A stretch of DNA of 64,000 nucleotides, from NCBI GenBank assembly GCA_963631655.1, contig CAVGRR010000002.1:1-64000 (forward strand), given 5' to 3'. The translations under genes were made by a program, and so were the position numbers. Below are positions 41,253 to 49,808 of the stretch, one piece after another. The notes beneath the pieces were generated by a model. The model saw only the letters and a program-made list of their open reading frames with translations. It did no database searches and was not told where the DNA came from. The stretch is from Methanomethylophilus sp963631655 (GTDB lineage Archaea; Thermoplasmatota; Thermoplasmata; Methanomassiliicoccales; Methanomethylophilaceae). Within the stretch, counting starts at the first letter, position 1; each line of letters begins with the position of its first letter.

Positions 41253-42665
41253 TCAGAGGGTACGGGCGGCGTAGGCGGGCTTGACGCCTTCCTTTCCGCA
41301 CACGATGCATCTGCCGGACCAGTTCTCGGGATGGTAGGGGGTACCGAGGATCTTGATGTCGTACTTGTCCTCGAACTTGTGACCGCACTCGGGGTTTCCG
41401 CACCATCCGATGCGGACGATCCTTCCGTCGGGGATGGAATCCACACCTTCCATGGTGGTCATGTCGTCGATGACTCCGCTGCGCCTCTCGCGGGCGGCCT
41501 CCATCATGTCCTTAGTGATGGTGTCGAGGATCAGCTTGGAACCGGACACGAGGGAATCCATTCCGATGGTTCCTTTGACGCCGTTGTCCCTCCTGGCGAA
41601 GGTAACAACGCCGTTCTCGATGTCCTTTCCTCCGATCTCGAAGCGGAGGGGGACGCCCTTGATCTCCCAGTCGAAGAACTTGCTTCCGGGCCTGTCGTTG
41701 CGCTCGTCCACCTTGACCCTGAGACCAGCTGCCTTCAGTTCGGCGGCGACAGAGGCGCACACCTTGAGGACCTGCTCCGCGTTGTCCTTCTTGTAGATGG
41801 GGATGATGACGATCTGCACAGGGGCGATGAACGGGGGAAGTTTGAGTCCGGTGTCGTCGGCGTGGATACCGATGACCGCACCGAGGAGACGCTCGGACAT
41901 TCCGAGGGTGGTCTGATGCACGAGGATGTGCTCTCCGGACTCGGTCTCGTAGGTGATGTTGTAGGGCTTGGAGAAGTTGGTTCCGTAGTAGTGGGCGGAA
42001 CCGATCTGCAGGGTCTTTCCGTTCGGCATGACGGTATCGATACCGACGGTGTAATCCGCTCCGGGGAACTTGTCCCAGTCGGTACGGATGAGAAGCGAAT
42101 AGGGGAGGCAGAGCTCCTTGCAGAGACGGTCGACGATCTCGACGTCCTGGGCGACCTGACGCTCGGCGTCCTCCTTGTCCTCGTGGCAGGTGTGGGACTC
42201 GAAGAAGTGGATCTCCCTGACCCTCATGAACGCACGGGTCTGTTTGGTCTCGTACCTGAAGGTGTTGACGATCTGGAAGGTCTTGAGAGGAAGATCCTGG
42301 TGCGACCTGACCCAGAGGGAGAACATGGGGTACATGGCGGTCTCCGAGGTGGGACGGAGCACAAGACGGATGTCGAGGGGGTTCAGACCGGCGTGGGTGA
42401 CCCAGTAGACCTCTTCGTCGAATCCTTTGATGTGGTCCTTCTCCTTCTTGAACTCGGTCTCCGGGATCAGCAGGGGGAAGCATACCTCGTCGTGTTCGGT
42501 GGCCTCCATCTCGCGGCGGAGGACCACATCGATCTGGGACATGATCTTCCATCCATAGGGGGTCCAGACGTTCATTCCTTTGATGGGGTACCTTTTGTCG
42601 CAGAGCTGTGCCTTGTCGACGGTCTCATTGTACCATTCGCCGAAATCCTGTTCCTTTGTAGGCAT
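41253..42665 (-). CDS. proS: Prolyl-tRNA synthetase, archaeal/eukaryotic type
   Basis: Class II aminoacyl-tRNA synthetase of 470 residues. Motif 2 is seen in FQIVNTFRYETKQTRAFMRVREIHFFESHTCHE, and motif 3 is replaced by HTLGMSERLLGAVIGIHAD-like VHQTTLGMSERLLGAVIG, typical of the archaeal form without an editing insert. The C-terminal domain with a Cys pair (WCGNPECG, later RCIVCGKEG) and the terminal Tyr region YAARTL identify the zinc-binding extension. It starts three bases after the prs stop. Confidence 0.96.
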   Translation of the reverse strand: MPTKEQDFGEWYNETVDKAQLCDKRYPIKGMNVWTPYGWKIMSQIDVVLRREMEATEHDEVCFPLLIPETEFKKEKDHIKGFDEEVYWVTHAGLNPLDIRLVLRPTSETAMYPMFSLWVRSHQDLPLKTFQIVNTFRYETKQTRAFMRVREIHFFESHTCHEDKEDAERQVAQDVEIVDRLCKELCLPYSLLIRTDWDKFPGADYTVGIDTVMPNGKTLQIGSAHYYGTNFSKPYNITYETESGEHILVHQTTLGMSERLLGAVIGIHADDTGLKLPPFIAPVQIVIIPIYKKDNAEQVLKVCASVAAELKAAGLRVKVDERNDRPGSKFFDWEIKGVPLRFEIGGKDIENGVVTFARRDNGVKGTIGMDSLVSGSKLILDTITKDMMEAARERRSGVIDDMTTMEGVDSIPDGRIVRIGWCGNPECGHKFEDKYDIKILGTPYHPENWSGRCIVCGKEGVKPAYAARTL

Positions 42666-42667
42666 CT

Positions 42668-43540
42668 TCACCACTTCCCTTCTTCGAAATCTTTGATCGC
42701 ATCGGCGACGATACCTGCCACGGAGATGAGCGCGACAGGGTTGTCGAGGGTGTTGCAGCACAGGACGGAGTCGACGGGGCTTCCGTTGAAACGCTCGAGG
42801 GCATTGTTGACAAACACTCCGTGGGTACATGCGACGAAGACCTTCTCCGCACCGGCCTCTTTGAGGGCGGCGGTGGCGGCGATGATGGTTCCTCCGGTGG
42901 AGATCATGTCGTCGACGATGAGCACGCTCTTGCCGCGGACATCGGCCTCGGCGGGCTGGATGCGGACCTCGGTACCGGAAAGACGGGTCTTGTTGAGGTG
43001 GTCATAGGGGACTCCCATGTGCTCGCCGACGATCTTGGCACGTCCGGCGGCACCGATATCGGGAGACATTACAAGGTCCACGCCCTTCGTCTTGAAGTAA
43101 TCGGCGATGACGGTGGCGGCCTTGACGTCCCTGTGGGGGTGGGTGAAGTTGTCGAGGGTGGACTCCTTGTGGAGGTCGACGGTGATGACGCGGTCGCAGA
43201 TCATGTCGAGGTGTTTGCACATGATCTTGGCGGACTCGGGCTCTCCGGGCTTGAAGATCCTGTCCTGCCTGGCATATCCGAAGTAGGGGATGACGAGGGT
43301 GATGGACTTCGCTCCGAGGTTCTTGACAGCATCCTGGATGAGCAGAAGCTCGATGAATTTGCTGTCGGGGAAGGTGTTCTGCACGATGACGACGTCGTCG
43401 TTCAGGGACTCCTCGTTGATACGGGTGTAGCACTCACCGTCGGGGAATGCCGTGGTGAGAGCGGGGATATATTCACAGTTCAGGGCTCCGGCAAGCTCTT
43501 TTGCCAGGCCCGTTGATGCGGAACCGCCGATGACTTTCAT
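42668..43540 (-). CDS. prs: Ribose-phosphate pyrophosphokinase
   Basis: PRPP synthetase of about 290 residues (class III-like archaeal form), which feeds the purine genes downstream and nadC. KVIGGSASTGLAKELAGAL, FPDGECYTRI, PYFGYARQDRIFKPGEPESAK, VDLHKESTLDNF, and the PRPP-binding VLIVDDMISTGGTI are all present. The start is either ATG 43540 (before VIGGSAS, family-like) or ATG 43561. First gene of the long purine/tRNA unit, divergent from the DUF357 gene. Confidence 0.95.
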   Translation of the reverse strand: MKVIGGSASTGLAKELAGALNCEYIPALTTAFPDGECYTRINEESLNDDVVIVQNTFPDSKFIELLLIQDAVKNLGAKSITLVIPYFGYARQDRIFKPGEPESAKIMCKHLDMICDRVITVDLHKESTLDNFTHPHRDVKAATVIADYFKTKGVDLVMSPDIGAAGRAKIVGEHMGVPYDHLNKTRLSGTEVRIQPAEADVRGKSVLIVDDMISTGGTIIAATAALKEAGAEKVFVACTHGVFVNNALERFNGSPVDSVLCCNTLDNPVALISVAGIVADAIKDFEEGKW

Positions 43541-43647
43541 ACGGGGCCCATTCGCGTTCATTCTATTATATCCTGCGATTAAGAGGGGGCATAAAATGAC
43601 CGCATTCCGAAGACAGGGCATATATCGAAGATGTCCGATGGGGTGGT

Positions 43648-43944
43648 ATGCAGCAGAATGTCATCACCGAAGAGAAGATCGACCGGTATCTGGGTATTAC
43701 CAAGAAGGCATTGGACAAGCTCAAGATCGCCACCCCTGACCGTTCGTTCGGAAAAAGGCTGGCCGACAGTTTCCTCGAGATGGCCACCGCCTACTACAAC
43801 GATGCCAAACACTTCAGGGAGATCGGAGATTTCGTCACGGCCTTCGCATCGGTGAACTACGCCCACGGATGGCTCGACTGCGGGGCCAGGATCGGACTGT
43901 TCGACGTCGGCGGGGACGATCAGCTTTTCACGCTTTACGAATGA
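43648..43944 (+). CDS. DUF357 family protein
   Basis: A 98-residue archaeal protein. The helical core (KIDRYLGITKKALDKLKIATPDRSFGKRLADSFLEMATAYYNDAKHFREIGDFVTAFASVNYAHGWLDCGARIGLF) is the typical DUF357 two-helix-hairpin pattern with a conserved Y..DAKHF and NYAHGWLD. Function is unknown. Its last 17 bases overlap the 3' end of the convergent pantoate kinase gene. Confidence 0.88.
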   Translation: MQQNVITEEKIDRYLGITKKALDKLKIATPDRSFGKRLADSFLEMATAYYNDAKHFREIGDFVTAFASVNYAHGWLDCGARIGLFDVGGDDQLFTLYE

Positions 43945-44797
43945 GTCCCGGAGACCCGTCCGTAGAGCTGCAGGAATACACTCCGTCCGAAAGACCCAGA
44001 CGATCAAAAACGAGGTCTGACGGAGCATCGGTGAAGATGCTGTTCCCGAGCATGCACATGCCTGCTTTGTAACCTTCTCTGCGAAGGCGCAGGATGGCCT
44101 CGGACACATCCGGACTCTCAAGTCCGGTCTTCAAAGAGAACCTGTTCGATATCTCGAACAGACGTTCCAGAGAGGGTTCTTTCATATATTCCACGACCGC
44201 GGAGGAACCTGCCATGAAAATGAGATTACGGACCTCCGGATCGCTTAACACGTTCCCGGTGTTCATCTTCGGACCCAGTACCGCAAGGGTCAGATCGTCG
44301 AACCTAACATCCGTTCCGACAACATGACCCAGAGGGGGGATCCCTTCCTTCATACGGACCGGCTGATGTGCCAGACAGGTCAATGCGGCCACATCCCCCA
44401 GACCTCCGCCTCCGAGTATATCCGCCTTATGGGCGGTCTCGAACGCCTTGGATTCTGAAAGACCCAGAAAGTCGGAGAGACACAGTGCCGCGGCTATCGC
44501 GCCCGCTGCACTCATACCGAATCCCTCACCGCTCGGAAGCTGCCCTTCAACGATCACATCGAATCCTCTGCCGGGGGCCATCTCCGAAAACACATGGTGG
44601 GTGACAGGGGCCTTGGACGGCTCACCGTCGATGATTATGCGGACCTTGTCGTCGGAACGCTCGGTGACCTCCACGAAGGACCCGAGCGAGGTCCTGATGC
44701 CCACCCCGATCGACCCCCTCGCAAGGAGGTCTCCCTGCACATCCCCCGCAGGGGAGAAGAAACAGGTTATGTGACCGGGGCAGAATGCACGGACCAT
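43928..44797 (-). CDS. Pantoate kinase
   Basis: GHMP-type pantoate kinase of 289 residues, the archaea-specific step toward phosphopantothenate and CoA. The N-terminal FCPGHITCFFSP and the GHMP ATP loop LPSGEGFGMSAAGAIAAALCLSD are clear, and ADILGGGGLGDVAAL is family-specific. It is directly joined to coaBC (no gap), which acts two steps later in the same pathway, supporting the assignment over other GHMP kinases. Confidence 0.92.
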   Translation of the reverse strand: MVRAFCPGHITCFFSPAGDVQGDLLARGSIGVGIRTSLGSFVEVTERSDDKVRIIIDGEPSKAPVTHHVFSEMAPGRGFDVIVEGQLPSGEGFGMSAAGAIAAALCLSDFLGLSESKAFETAHKADILGGGGLGDVAALTCLAHQPVRMKEGIPPLGHVVGTDVRFDDLTLAVLGPKMNTGNVLSDPEVRNLIFMAGSSAVVEYMKEPSLERLFEISNRFSLKTGLESPDVSEAILRLRREGYKAGMCMLGNSIFTDAPSDLVFDRLGLSDGVYSCSSTDGSPGLIRKA

Positions 44798-45946
44798 TCA
44801 GATCTTCTCTGAAACGAAGTTGAGGATCTCCTCGGAGATCGCGGGTTTGGTGCCGGAGATGTCGGTGACCTTGTCCCTGGTGACCAGAAGCATGGATGCG
44901 GAGGTCTTTCCGGCGGAGTCGATGTCATTGGCGATGACCGCAGCGAGGTTGAACTGTTCGAGGCGCGTCCTCGCCCTGGCGACGAGGTCGTTGCGGGGCA
45001 GACCGGACTCGGCCTTATAACCGATGACCATGTCGCACCTCTCACGCAGCATTGGCAGGACCTTGGGGACAGGTTTGAGAAGCATATCGAATCCCTTGTC
45101 GCTGGGGATCTTGCCTTCGAAGGTGTTCTCGGGGGTGAAGTCCGCCAGGGCTGCTGGCACTATGACCACATCGTGTTTCACATCGTCCAACATGGCGATG
45201 AGGTCGCTGACGGAAGCGTACCTGCGCACATGGAGATATTCGGGAAGCACGGTGTTGCATCCGCCCATCCACAGGTCCACTTCAGCACCACGTTCGAACG
45301 CCCTCTGTGCCAGTGCGACGGCCATCATTCCGGTGGAACGGTTGGTGATGAGTCTCATTGAGTCGAGAGGCTCCTCACTGCGTCCTCCGATGACAAGGAT
45401 CTTCTTTCCGATGAGATCGTCCCTCGACAGAAGCCTAGTGGCCCATGCGACGACCTCGTTGACGGAGGCGACCTTTGCACGTCCGTCCTTCATGTACGGG
45501 CCGATGACGTTGACGCCCCAGGAGCGGAGGGTCTTCAGATTGGCATCGACGGCAGGGTTGTTGAGCATGGATCCGTGCATGGCGGGGGCGACCGCCATCG
45601 GAACTCCTCCCCCGAGAGCGACGGTGGCCATGGTGGTCACCGGGGTGTCGTCGATGCCGTTGGCGATCTTCGAGATGGTGTTTGCGGTCGCAGGATAGAT
45701 AAGGAACAGGTCTGCGTCGGAGCTGTCTCCGAGGTACTTGATGTGCTCAGTCTGACCGCCGATCTCGGTGATGGGTTTGATGCCTGATGCGAATTCGATC
45801 GCATCGAGAGCGACCAGTTTCACGGCCGCCTGGGACATGACAGGAATGACCTTTGCGCCGTTGCGGACAAGCTCACGGATCAGATGGAAACATTCGACCG
45901 CCGCGATACTTCCGGTGATACCGAGGACGATGGTCTTTCCGGACAT
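44798..45946 (-). CDS. coaBC: Bifunctional phosphopantothenoylcysteine synthetase/decarboxylase
   Basis: CoaBC of 382 residues. The decarboxylase half has an FMN-binding start (IVLGITGSIAAVECFHLIREL), the catalytic His in the SHI-type region FASGIKPI, and APAMHGSMLNNPAV for substrate binding. The synthetase half begins near 190 with ILVIGGRSEEPLDSMRLITNRSTGMMAVALA. The start was put at 45946 before the first FMN strand; an in-frame ATG at 45988 would overlap tmk by 14 bases. Confidence 0.95.
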   Translation of the reverse strand: MSGKTIVLGITGSIAAVECFHLIRELVRNGAKVIPVMSQAAVKLVALDAIEFASGIKPITEIGGQTEHIKYLGDSSDADLFLIYPATANTISKIANGIDDTPVTTMATVALGGGVPMAVAPAMHGSMLNNPAVDANLKTLRSWGVNVIGPYMKDGRAKVASVNEVVAWATRLLSRDDLIGKKILVIGGRSEEPLDSMRLITNRSTGMMAVALAQRAFERGAEVDLWMGGCNTVLPEYLHVRRYASVSDLIAMLDDVKHDVVIVPAALADFTPENTFEGKIPSDKGFDMLLKPVPKVLPMLRERCDMVIGYKAESGLPRNDLVARARTRLEQFNLAAVIANDIDSAGKTSASMLLVTRDKVTDISGTKPAISEEILNFVSEKI

Positions 45947-45974
45947 TCTGTTGCTTTTCTCACAATAAATCTCT

Positions 45975-46571
45975 TCAGACGGATGCATACAATCCCTTCT
46001 TCTCCAATATTTCCAGAACAGCTCCGTAGACCGTGTCCGGGCCCTGTTCTGCATCAATGATATGATAATCCAAGGTCTTCGCCAGCTCCAGATAGGCCGA
46101 CCTGACCTTCTTCAGATAATCGGTTTTCTCGAAACGGCTGAGCTCCTCGCCCCTGGAACCGACCCGGCCCATACTGACCTCAGGATCCAGATCCAAAAGG
46201 AAAGTAGCATCGGGCCTTATCACGGACCTCTTCTGAATGTCCAGAAGCCAATCGATGTCCGCTTCCTCTCCGAGCGCCGCGGACTGATACGCCACGGTCG
46301 ATCCGAGGTATCTGTCGCAAATGACCCAGCGTCCGGAATCGAGGATCTTCTTAATCTCTTCCGTATGGATGGCACGGTCGGCCGCAAAAAGAAGCGCTTC
46401 CGCCGCAGGAGGGACATTCCCCAACGAACCGGACCTCAGGATGGAACCTATCTGTCCGTTCGTAGGTTCGAAGGTGGGAACGGCGTTACCGATCTTATCG
46501 ACGAGCCTGCGGACCAATGTGGTCTTTCCGGAACCGTCGATACCCTCGATGACTATGAACTTCCCTTTCAT
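45975..46571 (-). CDS. tmk: Thymidylate kinase
   Basis: dTMP kinase of 198 residues. P-loop IEGIDGSGKTTLVRRLV (residues 7-23), the DRX motif VICDRYLGSTVAYQSAAL, and the LID region around RGEELSRFEKTDYLKKVRSAYLELA are visible. It lies 34 bases after the Toprim gene and 28 bases before coaBC in a DNA/cofactor unit read on the minus strand. Confidence 0.94.
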   Translation of the reverse strand: MKGKFIVIEGIDGSGKTTLVRRLVDKIGNAVPTFEPTNGQIGSILRSGSLGNVPPAAEALLFAADRAIHTEEIKKILDSGRWVICDRYLGSTVAYQSAALGEEADIDWLLDIQKRSVIRPDATFLLDLDPEVSMGRVGSRGEELSRFEKTDYLKKVRSAYLELAKTLDYHIIDAEQGPDTVYGAVLEILEKKGLYASV

Positions 46572-46605
46572 CCGGAGCAGAATATGACGATAACTGAAAT
46601 ATACC

Positions 46606-46989
46606 TTATGTCCGCAAACGGGCAACCAGGGAATCCAGAGACTCCATATCCTTGATGTACGAGGAGCATAACCGCCTCAGCCCTCTTCTGATGTGGGTGT
46701 CCACGACGGCATGGTCGTCGAGCATCTCACAAAGTCTGTCGGCCAACATGTCGCCCCTGTCGTCCCAGTCGGTGAGGACGATGCATTTCCCACCGTGTTC
46801 CTCGACGTACTCCGCCGCCTTGACAGGTCCCCCGTCGGACTGTATCTGGAACATATCGCCCGACACCCCCAATGCGGTCAGCGCCCGGCGGTCCTTCTTC
46901 CCTTCGATGAGCAGAATGTGGTCTTTGCTGAGTTCATCGAGTTCGGAGAGCAGTTCATAGATCTCCTCCAGCCTCTCGGCGTCGGTCAT
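46606..46989 (-). CDS. Toprim-domain miniprotein
   Basis: A 127-residue protein made of a short N-terminal helix and a Toprim domain: LLIEGKKDRRALTALG supplies the conserved Glu, and VLTDWDDRGDMLADRL the DxD motif. This is the RNase M5/DnaG-like small archaeal Toprim group, which may nick or bind RNA or DNA. A late helix (RRGLRRLCSSYIKDMESLDSLVARL) is also typical. It is coupled by ATGA overlap to the DUF167 gene. The substrate is unknown. Confidence 0.85.
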   Translation of the reverse strand: MTDAERLEEIYELLSELDELSKDHILLIEGKKDRRALTALGVSGDMFQIQSDGGPVKAAEYVEEHGGKCIVLTDWDDRGDMLADRLCEMLDDHAVVDTHIRRGLRRLCSSYIKDMESLDSLVARLRT

Positions 46990-47282
46990 ATATGTGCTGC
47001 AAGTCTGGCGCATATCTCCTCCGGGCCCCCCGCTATGAGCACGGTCTTCTGTCTCGAGGTCTGTCCGGACACCACCTGGGTCTTGCATCCCGTGATCTCT
47101 CTGATAACGTCCTCGACCTCCTTGTTGGCACGTCCGTCGAGCGGTGGTGCCTTCACGCGGATTATCAGCCTCTTCCGCCAGGGATCTATCCCCTCCACCC
47201 CGGAACGGGAGGACCTCGGGGACACGGTCAGGTCCAGCTCCAATCCGGACCCTGTGCTGCGGCTGACATCCGATATATCCAT
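46986..47282 (-). CDS. DUF167 (YggU-like) protein
   Basis: A 98-residue protein. LTVSPRSSRSGVEGIDPWRKRLIIRVKAPPLDGRANKEVEDVIREI and SGQTSRQKTVLI are the core DUF167 motifs. The fold is known but the function is not. It is the first gene of the Toprim-tmk-coaBC-pantoate kinase unit and is divergent from the GINS gene. Confidence 0.9.
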   Translation of the reverse strand: MDISDVSRSTGSGLELDLTVSPRSSRSGVEGIDPWRKRLIIRVKAPPLDGRANKEVEDVIREITGCKTQVVSGQTSRQKTVLIAGGPEEICARLAAHI

Positions 47283-47377
47283 GTTTCACACATGCGGTTC
47301 CCGATAGAATATCCTGACGGTCATATTCCGACACAGTCTGCGGAGATTGTTTATAGGTAGGTCCGCTACCCGACAAC

Positions 47378-48256
47378 ATGGGCGACCCTGACACCGGAAT
47401 GACATTCGAGTATCTTCGCGAAGTGTATCGCAGAGAGAAGAGCTCGACCCAGTTATGGGACGGTGTCCGTGCGGACCTCTATGTCGCCACGGCCGAACTT
47501 TTCAAGGCCCAGAGGATGGAATGCGACGAGGAACTCCGCAAAGACCCAGAGTCAATAAGGAGCGAGAACGTCAGCAACCTGATCATCCGCACCAAGCGTC
47601 TTTTCAAGGACATCGTCAACATCCGTATGGACAAGATCTGCAAGATGGCGCTGAGGGGTGCCGACAGGGCGGACAACAAGGTCGACAGCCTGACCAAGGA
47701 GGAGAAGGAATACTACGACAAGATCCTCCTCGCATCCCAGGAGCACAGCTCCGTCATCAACAGGCTCTGCGGAAGCGCGTCATACCGTATCCCGGACGTG
47801 TCCGCCCCCCCGGTGAAACCTGTTGCACCTGCAAGGCAGGTCATCCCCGAGCCGGAACCTATCATGGACGATCCGGACGAGGAACCTCTGAACGGTTCCA
47901 TGGAGGTTCAGATCGACACGGTCCCGGAGGACGGTATCGTGATGATCGACCACAACCCCGACCTCGACGAACCGGATGTGGACATGGAGATCCCCGATGA
48001 TGCTTTAGATTCCGCCATGCAGAAAGGATTCTTCGCCCCTTCGGAAAAACCCGCCGAACCTCAGGTTCCGGAACCTGAACAGACTGCCGATGACGGAAAA
48101 CTCATGCTGGTCAGGATCCTCGCCGATCTGCCGACAATCGCCGGTCCGGACAGGAACTACGATCTCCGCAAAGAAGACCTGGTACGCCTGCCTGAGCTGT
48201 TCGCGAATGTCCTTCTGAACCGCAATCTGGCACTTAAGGTCTCGATCTCACCTTGA
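47378..48256 (+). CDS. GINS complex protein (Gins51 type)
   Basis: A 292-residue subunit of the archaeal replicative helicase complex (CMG-like). The N-terminal A domain (about 8-125; FEYLREVYRREKSSTQLWDGVRADLYVATAELF and ESIRSENVSNLIIRTKRLFKDIVNIRMDKICKMAL) is the helical GINS core. A long acidic Pro-rich linker (about 145-235) leads to the small B domain (LMLVRILADLPTIAGPDRNYDLRKEDLVRLPELFANVLLNRNLAL). The A-then-B order fits Gins51/Sld5. TTTATAGGT lies about 25 bases before the ATG. The last nine bases overlap the convergent MBL gene. Confidence 0.92.
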   Translation: MGDPDTGMTFEYLREVYRREKSSTQLWDGVRADLYVATAELFKAQRMECDEELRKDPESIRSENVSNLIIRTKRLFKDIVNIRMDKICKMALRGADRADNKVDSLTKEEKEYYDKILLASQEHSSVINRLCGSASYRIPDVSAPPVKPVAPARQVIPEPEPIMDDPDEEPLNGSMEVQIDTVPEDGIVMIDHNPDLDEPDVDMEIPDDALDSAMQKGFFAPSEKPAEPQVPEPEQTADDGKLMLVRILADLPTIAGPDRNYDLRKEDLVRLPELFANVLLNRNLALKVSISP

Positions 48257-49012
48257 GACCGTCACGGTACGGGTGTCCCCGAAGAATTCGAGACAGTCTA
48301 TCTTGAACCTTTTGATCCCTGTGCACTCTGCAACGGTGTCGCGGGCGATGTCGGGAGTATTGTTGTGTTTGCTCAGATGTCCCAGGAAGATCTTGCGGTC
48401 GGGATTTACCGCCGTATCCTTGATCTCCTTCGCAGAATCGAGATTGCACATATGCCCATAGGTTCCGGCTATACGCCTCTTGAGAGGTTCGGGATAAGGT
48501 CCCTCGATGAGCATCTTGTTGTCGTAGTTCGCCTCCACAATGGCGAAATCCGACTTCTGAAGGGCGTCCCTGAGGGGAGCGGTGAATTTTCCGGTATCGG
48601 TGGCTATCAACACCCTGGAATCACCTGCGGTCACGGTGTACGCACAGGGGTCTGCGGCATCATGCAATGTCGGAAGAGGGGTAATGTTGAAATTCCCCAC
48701 CTGGAACTCCTGAAGGGTCTGGGTCATGTGATAATCCACATTGCCGGGATTGAAGGAACCGATGGTGGCGGGATTGCAGTAGACCGGAAGGTTCATCTTG
48801 CGGGAGATGGGACCCACGCCCTGGATGTGGTCCGCATGTTCGTGCGTGACCATAAGGGCCTTGATGCAGTGTTCGTCCACACCCTCCAGATCCATCAGCT
48901 TACGGGCACGGGCACAGCTGATGCCGGCGTCGATCATGATCGCCTCGTCATCGTACTGAATGACCGTACAGTTACCGTCGCTTCCGCTGGCGAGGATGTG
49001 GACTTCTAACAT
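48248..49012 (-). CDS. MBL-fold metallohydrolase, YycJ/WalJ-like
   Basis: A 254-residue metallo-beta-lactamase hydrolase. VHILASGSDGNCTVIQ near the N-terminus, DAGISCARARKLM, the metal motif THEHADHIQG, IATDTGKFTAPL and YDNKMLIEGPYPEPLKRRI are those of the YycJ/WalJ group, thought to be single-strand nucleases or related phosphodiesterases. It follows the CBS gene with a one-base overlap. Confidence 0.9.
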   Translation of the reverse strand: MLEVHILASGSDGNCTVIQYDDEAIMIDAGISCARARKLMDLEGVDEHCIKALMVTHEHADHIQGVGPISRKMNLPVYCNPATIGSFNPGNVDYHMTQTLQEFQVGNFNITPLPTLHDAADPCAYTVTAGDSRVLIATDTGKFTAPLRDALQKSDFAIVEANYDNKMLIEGPYPEPLKRRIAGTYGHMCNLDSAKEIKDTAVNPDRKIFLGHLSKHNNTPDIARDTVAECTGIKRFKIDCLEFFGDTRTVTVSR

Positions 49013-49491
49013 CAGATTTTCTTCTTGTAGATGTAGAAGATGATATCCGAACGGGAAATGGTTCCTACCAGAACGCCCTGCTCGAGCACGGGAAGACGTC
49101 CGACGTTGAGCTTCATCATGGCCTGAAGGGCCTCGATGATCTCCGCATCGGGAGTGGTGCTGAGGGTGCAGTGGACCATGATGTCCTGGACCTTCACGTC
49201 GGAGATCTCATGGTTGGCGTTGTCAAGGGCCTCGGATGCCGTGGAGACGTCGAGGGGCGAATTGAGAAGGTGGCCCTCGTCTTTGGCATCGAGCTTTTCC
49301 TGGTACTTCAGGATCAGTTTCAGAATATCGGTCTGACTGAGCATACCGAGAACATGATTCCTGTTGTCGACCACAGGCGCACCGGAAACATTGTCGACCG
49401 CCATTCTGATAACTGCCTGCCTGACCGTGTCCGTAGGCCTCACTGTTATGACCTGGGTGGTCATCAAATCCCTAACCCTTAACTGGCTCAT
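49012..49491 (-). CDS. Two-CBS-domain protein
   Basis: A 159-residue protein consisting of a Bateman pair of CBS domains: VRDLMTTQVITVRPTDTVRQAVIRMAVDNVSGAPVVDN and VKVQDIMVHCTLSTTPDAEIIEALQAMMKLNVGRLPVLEQGVLVGTISRSDII. Such modules sense adenylates or SAM. There is no attached effector domain, so it may regulate a partner in trans; the coupled MBL hydrolase is a candidate. Confidence 0.92.
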   Translation of the reverse strand: MSQLRVRDLMTTQVITVRPTDTVRQAVIRMAVDNVSGAPVVDNRNHVLGMLSQTDILKLILKYQEKLDAKDEGHLLNSPLDVSTASEALDNANHEISDVKVQDIMVHCTLSTTPDAEIIEALQAMMKLNVGRLPVLEQGVLVGTISRSDIIFYIYKKKI

Positions 49492-49594
49492 CAGTATTGA
49501 AATGCCCTGCGTATATTGATACTTTTGGCTTGGTAAAGAATGCGGTGCCCAGGCATAGTTTTATTAATGATGATACGATAGACGCTTTAAATCG

Positions 49595-49671
49595 GGGCCT
49601 GTAGCTCAGCTAGGTAGAGCGTTCGACTCTTAATCGAACGGCCAAGGGTTCGAATCCCTTCAGGCCCGCCA
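49595..49671 (+). tRNA. tRNA-Lys(CTT)
   Basis: A full cloverleaf: acceptor GGGCCTG/CAGGCCC, D arm GCTC/GAGC, anticodon stem TTCGA/TCGAA with loop CTCTTAA (anticodon CTT), T arm with GGGTTCGAATCCC, discriminator G and an encoded CCA (49669-49671). No intron. A box A-like TTTATTAA (about 49559-49566) lies about 30 bases upstream. Confidence 0.97.
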
Positions 49672-49778
49672 TCTTGTTATTCTCACTTGAAATCGCTGTA
49701 TGTTCCGCTGTTTTCCGCGATTTTCGACACAGTATCGGAACGTTTATTCAGGCTCTGATCCAAAAATTATAGGGGGTC

Positions 49779-49797
49779 CTGCCTCGTTCCGAGGCAG
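49779..49797 (-). terminator. Terminator of the ABC exporter unit
   Basis: A perfect 8-bp stem (CTGCCTCG / CGAGGCAG) with a TTC loop follows the surface-protein stop by 11 bases; ATTTTTGG comes after it on the minus strand. Between the tRNA and this hairpin no other feature was recognised. Confidence 0.7.
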
Positions 49798-49808
49798 TAA
49801 AGGGTTTA

